DNA of 58,655 nucleotides. It comes from an uncultured Bacteroidales bacterium. GTDB lineage: Bacteria; Bacteroidota; Bacteroidia; Bacteroidales; UBA932. The stretch is from NCBI GenBank assembly GCA_944323845.1, contig CALUUA010000015.1, forward strand, positions 1-58,655, read 5' to 3'. The translations under genes and the position numbers were made by a program. The notes beneath the pieces are model-generated. The model had not been told where the DNA came from, did not search any database, and saw only the letters and a program-made list of their open reading frames with translations. Positions within the stretch are counted from its first letter, which is position 1; each line of letters begins with the position of its first letter. Shown here in pieces: positions 55,518-58,655 of the stretch.

Positions 55518-55733
55518 ATGGAAACAATCGTTTTTCTTATTGCCGCAAGAATTATAATCACGGTCTTTGTGGCGCAGTTTGGTAAAGATCGGAAAATAGG
55601 CATTTGTGGAGGTCTTGTCGTCTGTCTCATTTCTCCTCTGATAGGACTTATTCTTATCCTGTGCTCAGAAAAAAAGATGTTGGGCTCTGACGACAAAATC
55701 CAATCATTGCCGGGCAGCGGCAGATTTACATGA
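55518..55733 (+). CDS. Small membrane protein with repeat-derived tail
   Basis: A 71-aa frame. Residues 1-53 form two hydrophobic helices around FGKDRKIGICGGLVVCLISPLIGLILILCSEKK, a pattern like small phospholipase-D-nuclease-N-terminal-like membrane proteins of Bacteroidota. The final ~17 residues (LGSDDKIQSLPGS) are encoded by the dispersed repeat also found at 48101-48135, suggesting the original stop was lost by insertion or recombination. Its end overlaps the ATPase end by 8 bp. Confidence 0.5.
   Translation: METIVFLIAARIIITVFVAQFGKDRKIGICGGLVVCLISPLIGLILILCSEKKMLGSDDKIQSLPGSGRFT
55684..55718. repeat. Dispersed repeat, partial copy
   Basis: GCTCTGACGACAAAATCCAA and on to GGGCAGC, one mismatch from 48101-48135. 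Only the right half of the longer element is present. Confidence 0.7.
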
Positions 55734-57045
55734 ACATCGTCATATAGAACGGCAGATATATGATGCCGTCAGATTTCTCCACATTGCTGCCGCACAGGAC
55801 GATGGCACGGCCTATTCTGTCCGGGAAAGTCCGGATGGCCGCATTAAGTGAGGCATGCTGTCTGTACGCAGTACCTGACTTCACCTCAAGAATGGTTATA
55901 GCGCCATCCTCCTCTAATATGAAGTCGAGCTCCTGCTTGCTCTTTTTGTCATAATAGTGCAGATCCATGCCTTTGCTGGAGAGTTCCGTTGCCACATAAT
56001 TCTCCGCAAGAGCTCCCTCGTTGACCGATATGTCGCCGTTTAGGACTTTGAACTGCATTCCCTTGAGCATCATATGGCTCACAAGCCCGGTATCCACCAT
56101 ATACAGTTTGTACAGTTTTCTGTTTTCATATGACGAGAACGGGAGTTCGAAATTCGTCGTATTGAAGGAATAGTAGGCATCACCTGCATCTATCAGCCAC
56201 TGTGTCGGGTCCTCGTATTTCCTCCGGGACGCGCCTTTCTCCAATTCCGCCAGAACGAACCGCTTGTCCTGCTTGGCGAGTTGGGACGGTATGGCATCAA
56301 ACACCCTTTTTGCCAATGTCTTGTCCCTGCCGGCATATTTGGATATGTCATCTCTGTAACTGGCTATTATGTCCCTGTGGACTGCCTCCACTTTCCCGAA
56401 ATCATCCTCGGTCACGAATGTCTGGACAGCCTCCGGCATACCGCCGACAATGAGGTATTGTCTGAAATAGCCCATTATCCTTTCATGTACAAACTGCGGC
56501 ACAGGTGTCAGTTTCCTGTAGCATTCCCGCAAGACATCGATAACATCGCCATTGATGCCGCAAGCCCACAGGAACTCCTCGAAGTCCAGCGGATATACGT
56601 TCATTCTGGTTTCGAAGCCGACAGGATACGATGATACCACCTCCGAACCGTCGCTCCCTCCCTTATAGTTCGCTCCGAGAAGCGACCCTGACTCAATGAA
56701 GCGGTATTCTCCCTCTTCGACCAGGAACTTGATGGCGGTACGGGCATTCGGGCACTCCTGTATCTCATCAAAAAATACAAGCGTATTCCCCTTTACAAAG
56801 GGACCGAAGCCCATCACTGAAAGGTTGCGGACTATCGTCTTTGTATCAAGATCCCCGTCAAAGGCCTGTTTCGCCATTGGAGTCTTTATGAAGTTCACCT
56901 CCACGAAGTTGTCGAAGAGGCGTCTTGCCAGTTCCCGTACTGCAGTGGTCTTGCCGACCTGCCTTGCACCGTCAAGAAATGCAGCTTTTCTGATTCCGGA
57001 TTTGAACCATTGTTCCAGTTGGGCGAAAACTTTTCTATTGAGCAT
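55726..57045 (-). CDS. AAA+ ATPase with DUF4143 domain
   Basis: A 439-aa protein. It has an N-terminal AAA_14 ATPase with Walker A GARQVGKTT (about residues 26-34) and Walker B LVFFDEIQ (about 90-97), and ESGSLLG as sensor 1. A C-terminal DUF4143 domain follows with the restriction-nuclease-like segment QELDFILEEDGAITILEVKSG. The family is very common in Bacteroidales accessory regions. Its function is not established, with roles in defence or mobile-element maintenance suggested. It has a -7 box TATATTTG upstream. Confidence 0.9.
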   Translation of the reverse strand: MLNRKVFAQLEQWFKSGIRKAAFLDGARQVGKTTAVRELARRLFDNFVEVNFIKTPMAKQAFDGDLDTKTIVRNLSVMGFGPFVKGNTLVFFDEIQECPNARTAIKFLVEEGEYRFIESGSLLGANYKGGSDGSEVVSSYPVGFETRMNVYPLDFEEFLWACGINGDVIDVLRECYRKLTPVPQFVHERIMGYFRQYLIVGGMPEAVQTFVTEDDFGKVEAVHRDIIASYRDDISKYAGRDKTLAKRVFDAIPSQLAKQDKRFVLAELEKGASRRKYEDPTQWLIDAGDAYYSFNTTNFELPFSSYENRKLYKLYMVDTGLVSHMMLKGMQFKVLNGDISVNEGALAENYVATELSSKGMDLHYYDKKSKQELDFILEEDGAITILEVKSGTAYRQHASLNAAIRTFPDRIGRAIVLCGSNVEKSDGIIYLPFYMTMFM

Positions 57046-57064
57046 AATATCAATAAATTATGCA

Positions 57065-57097
57065 CAAATATACAACTTTTTGCACGTGATTTGCAAT
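57065..57097 (-). promoter_or_regulatory. ATPase gene promoter
   Basis: Minus-strand ATTG (57097-57094), 21 bp, TATATTTG (57072-57065). Two copies of caactttttgc on the plus strand (57073-57083 and about 57105-57115) flank the -33 box and may be operator sites. Confidence 0.5.
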
Positions 57098-57137
57098 AGT
57101 TTTTGCAACTTTTTGCCACTATTAAAACAGCAGCAAC

Positions 57138-57192
57138 ACGCAACCGTCTCGTTTGCTCTAATCGCAATTTCTTTTGCTCTAACGACAAAAAT
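57138..57192. repeat. Dispersed upstream repeat, copy 2
   Basis: Matches 48064-48117: GCAACCG, then two TTTGCTCT motifs separated by the same spacing, and ACGACAAAA. It lies about 95 bp upstream of the ATPase start on the minus strand, an equivalent position to copy 1 relative to the lipoprotein gene. Confidence 0.6.
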
Positions 57193-57268
57193 CGTGTTCT
57201 GTTCGGGCGGAGACGGAAAAGGACAGGAAGAAGTTGTTAAATTTACATACTGCGAAAAAATGTCAATT

Positions 57269-58165
57269 ATGAAACGAATTGCAATCTTTTTGTCTGCGGC
57301 ATCGCTTGCTGTGACGGGTATCATATCATGCGAAAAGGAGCCTGATACTGAAACTCCGGTACCGGTAGAGAGTGTAAGTCTTGACAAGGACGCACTTGCC
57401 ATTGTACTCGGAATTGACGAAACAAAGACATTGACTGCGACGGTCTATCCCGAGACTGCGACGGACAAGACCGTTAAGTGGGAAAGTGCCGACCCGGAGA
57501 CGGCATCGGTGGATGAAAACGGGGTTGTCAAGGGCCTGTCGGCAGGGGAGACTGTCATCGTCGCAATAACGGCGGACGGAGGAAAGACTGCGAGGTGCGA
57601 TGTTTCGGTACTGGAGGCTTTATCTGGTCACGGGTATGTTGACCTCGGTCTAAGCGTCAGATGGGCTGCCTGCAATGTCGGGGCTGATAGCCCGGAGGAA
57701 TACGGCGATTATTTTGCGTGGGGCGAGATCACCCCGAAGGATGAGTACACGAAAGAGAATGCCATCGAAATAGATAATGATATACTCTCCATCACGGGCT
57801 CGAAGGAATATGATGCGGCCCGTGCGATCTGGGGCGCTCCATGGCAGCTTCCGACAAAAGTTCAGGTGGAAGAACTGTTGGAAAAGGGTGAATGGGAATG
57901 GACTGAGATGAACGGATGCAGAGGCTGTAAAGTCACCGGGCCGAACGGAAATTCCATATTCCTCCCTGCGGCAGGATGGATTCAGGGATCATCTCTCCTT
58001 GAAGAAGATTTGTGTGGCTCTTATTGGGCCGACGAACGATGGTCACACATGCTTGATTACGGAGAGCATCTATATTTTAACGGCAACGCCAATTACTTCG
58101 ATAATATTGGGATGCCTCGGTTCGATGGCGCCTCCGTCAGACCCGTTGTCGGACTTGCCGAGTGA
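57269..58165 (+). CDS. Big2-domain surface lipoprotein
   Basis: A 298-aa lipoprotein (MKRIAIFLSAASLAVTGIISC, Cys 21, then EKEPDTETP, a surface-export-like tail). Residues about 30-115 are a Big_2 Ig-like domain (VSLDKDALAIVLGIDETKTLTATVYPETATDKTVKWES, then GVVKGLSAGETVI). The rest begins YVDLGLSVRWAACNVGADSPEEYGDYFAWGE, a domain widespread in Bacteroidales surface lipoproteins, related to the Fibrobacter major-paralogue type. The frame is open far upstream across the ATPase promoter; this ATG is chosen because it gives a normal signal peptide. Confidence 0.85.
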   Translation: MKRIAIFLSAASLAVTGIISCEKEPDTETPVPVESVSLDKDALAIVLGIDETKTLTATVYPETATDKTVKWESADPETASVDENGVVKGLSAGETVIVAITADGGKTARCDVSVLEALSGHGYVDLGLSVRWAACNVGADSPEEYGDYFAWGEITPKDEYTKENAIEIDNDILSITGSKEYDAARAIWGAPWQLPTKVQVEELLEKGEWEWTEMNGCRGCKVTGPNGNSIFLPAAGWIQGSSLLEEDLCGSYWADERWSHMLDYGEHLYFNGNANYFDNIGMPRFDGASVRPVVGLAE

Positions 58166-58183
58166 TTTTGAGACTTTGGAATC

Positions 58184-58452
58184 AAATTCCAATTTTGCAT
58201 AAAATGGATTAACCCGGACAGGAAATTTTTTCTCTCTGGAAGTTCCAATTTCGAACTTATGAAGTCAGTGTCCGAATCCCTTGCGGGAAGAGCCGGTGTT
58301 TATGAACTGTTGCCTATGTCATACACTGAAATCCCGGCATGCGCTTCCTGGAAGGATATGGACACATTCCTGTATGACGGACTGTTTCCGGCAATATCCG
58401 CAGGTAAAAATATTGCCGGGTTCTTCTATCCGTCATATGTAAGGACATACAT
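58184..58452 (+). pseudogene. Fragment of an AAA/DUF4143 ATPase
   Basis: One frame reads IKWINPDRKFFLSGSSNFEL, then MKSVSESLAGRAGVYELLPM, and ends SYVRTYI. This is the central part of an AAA_14/DUF4143 ATPase (sensor-1 GSSNF through the start of DUF4143). Walker A and B and the C-terminal half are missing. It is a different subtype from the intact ATPase at 55726. A 73-codon frame from ATG 58259 exists but is only a remnant. Confidence 0.8.
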
Positions 58453-58655
58453 AAATTACAGGAATCTGAAATTCATGTAACGGTCACAGATTCCACGCAG
58501 GACGGAGTCGGCATAGCCGGCCCGCAGGTGGGTCTGAAAAGGAGGGTTGTTGCCGTCCAGAGATTCGACAAGGCGGGAGAGCCGTTCGAGGTCTATCCAA
58601 ACATCCGTGTGGAGTACCTGTCAGACGAGAAGCAGACCGGCCCCGAAGGCTGCCT
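58453..58655 (+). pseudogene. Peptide deformylase fragment, truncated at both ends
   Basis: From about 58453 a second frame reads VTVTDSTQDGVGIAGPQVGL, then RRVVAVQRFDKAGEPFEVYP, and reaches PEGC at the window edge. These are deformylase motif 1 (here GVGIAGPQ) and the start of motif 2 (EGCLS). About 40-60 N-terminal residues are missing and are replaced by the ATPase fragment in a different frame. The 3' end runs off the window, so the rest may be intact. Confidence 0.75.

Noticed and set aside
56696..57268. Very long N-terminal extension of the Big2 lipoprotein
   Set aside because: It runs antisense through the ATPase gene and its promoter. The ATG at 57269 gives a standard lipoprotein signal.

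Overview
The window looks like chromosome of a Bacteroidales (Bacteroidota) gut or rumen commensal with a GC content near 50 %. The signs are a SusC/SusD starch locus, many Cys-lipoproteins with acidic residues after the Cys, BACON and DUF3575 families, an Ala/Glu-extended ribosomal protein bS16, and promoters of the Bacteroidota type (TTTG, 18-21 bp, TAnnTTTG). Shine-Dalgarno sequences are mostly absent. I cannot fix the family from sequence alone.

Layout. 122-3060: lysC-dapB-dapA, the entry to the diaminopimelate/lysine pathway. 3074-5530: a DUF4465-like lipoprotein, DUF4254 and a family 9 glycosyltransferase. 5536-6641 (minus): rimM-rpsP. 6773-7410: DUF2147 and tRNA-Leu(GAG) with a strong terminator. 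7453-9069 (minus): an S41 C-terminal processing peptidase. 9240-11405: malQ (4-alpha-glucanotransferase).

11441-32826 is a starch/alpha-glucan utilisation locus. A divergent LytS-type sensor kinase/LytTR regulator pair faces a run of an MFS sugar transporter, SusC, SusD, a very large SusE/F-like binding protein, three GH13 lipoprotein amylases, a GH97 alpha-glucosidase, a 49-residue peptide and a fimbrillin/starch-binding fusion, closed by a terminator. Glucan would be bound and cut at the surface, imported by SusCD, and trimmed in the periplasm by GH13 and GH97 enzymes. Sugars would then enter by the MFS carrier and be processed by MalQ. No SusR-type regulator is visible.

32971-40217 is housekeeping: rdgB, recO, a U32 peptidase, polyprenyl synthase, rsgA, a MATE exporter, ndk and a lipoprotein nitroreductase. 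41424-46299 encodes a DUF3575 protein, an OmpA/TPR-type lipoprotein and a 925-residue lipoprotein with five BACON-like domains followed by a MACPF (perforin-like) domain. A membrane-anchored AraC-type regulator lies convergent to it.

48.0-58.6 kb is accessory. From about 49.4 kb it becomes distinctly AT-rich, with mostly unrecognised short genes, a RelE-type toxin-antitoxin pair, an AAA/DUF4143 ATPase, and decayed fragments of an ATPase and a peptide deformylase. Its most striking feature is a ~345-bp direct repeat (49289-49636 and 52401-52747). Each copy carries the 3' end of the gene at 48282, a promoter-like sequence and a large palindrome able to form two mutually exclusive hairpins, one of which ends in six T.
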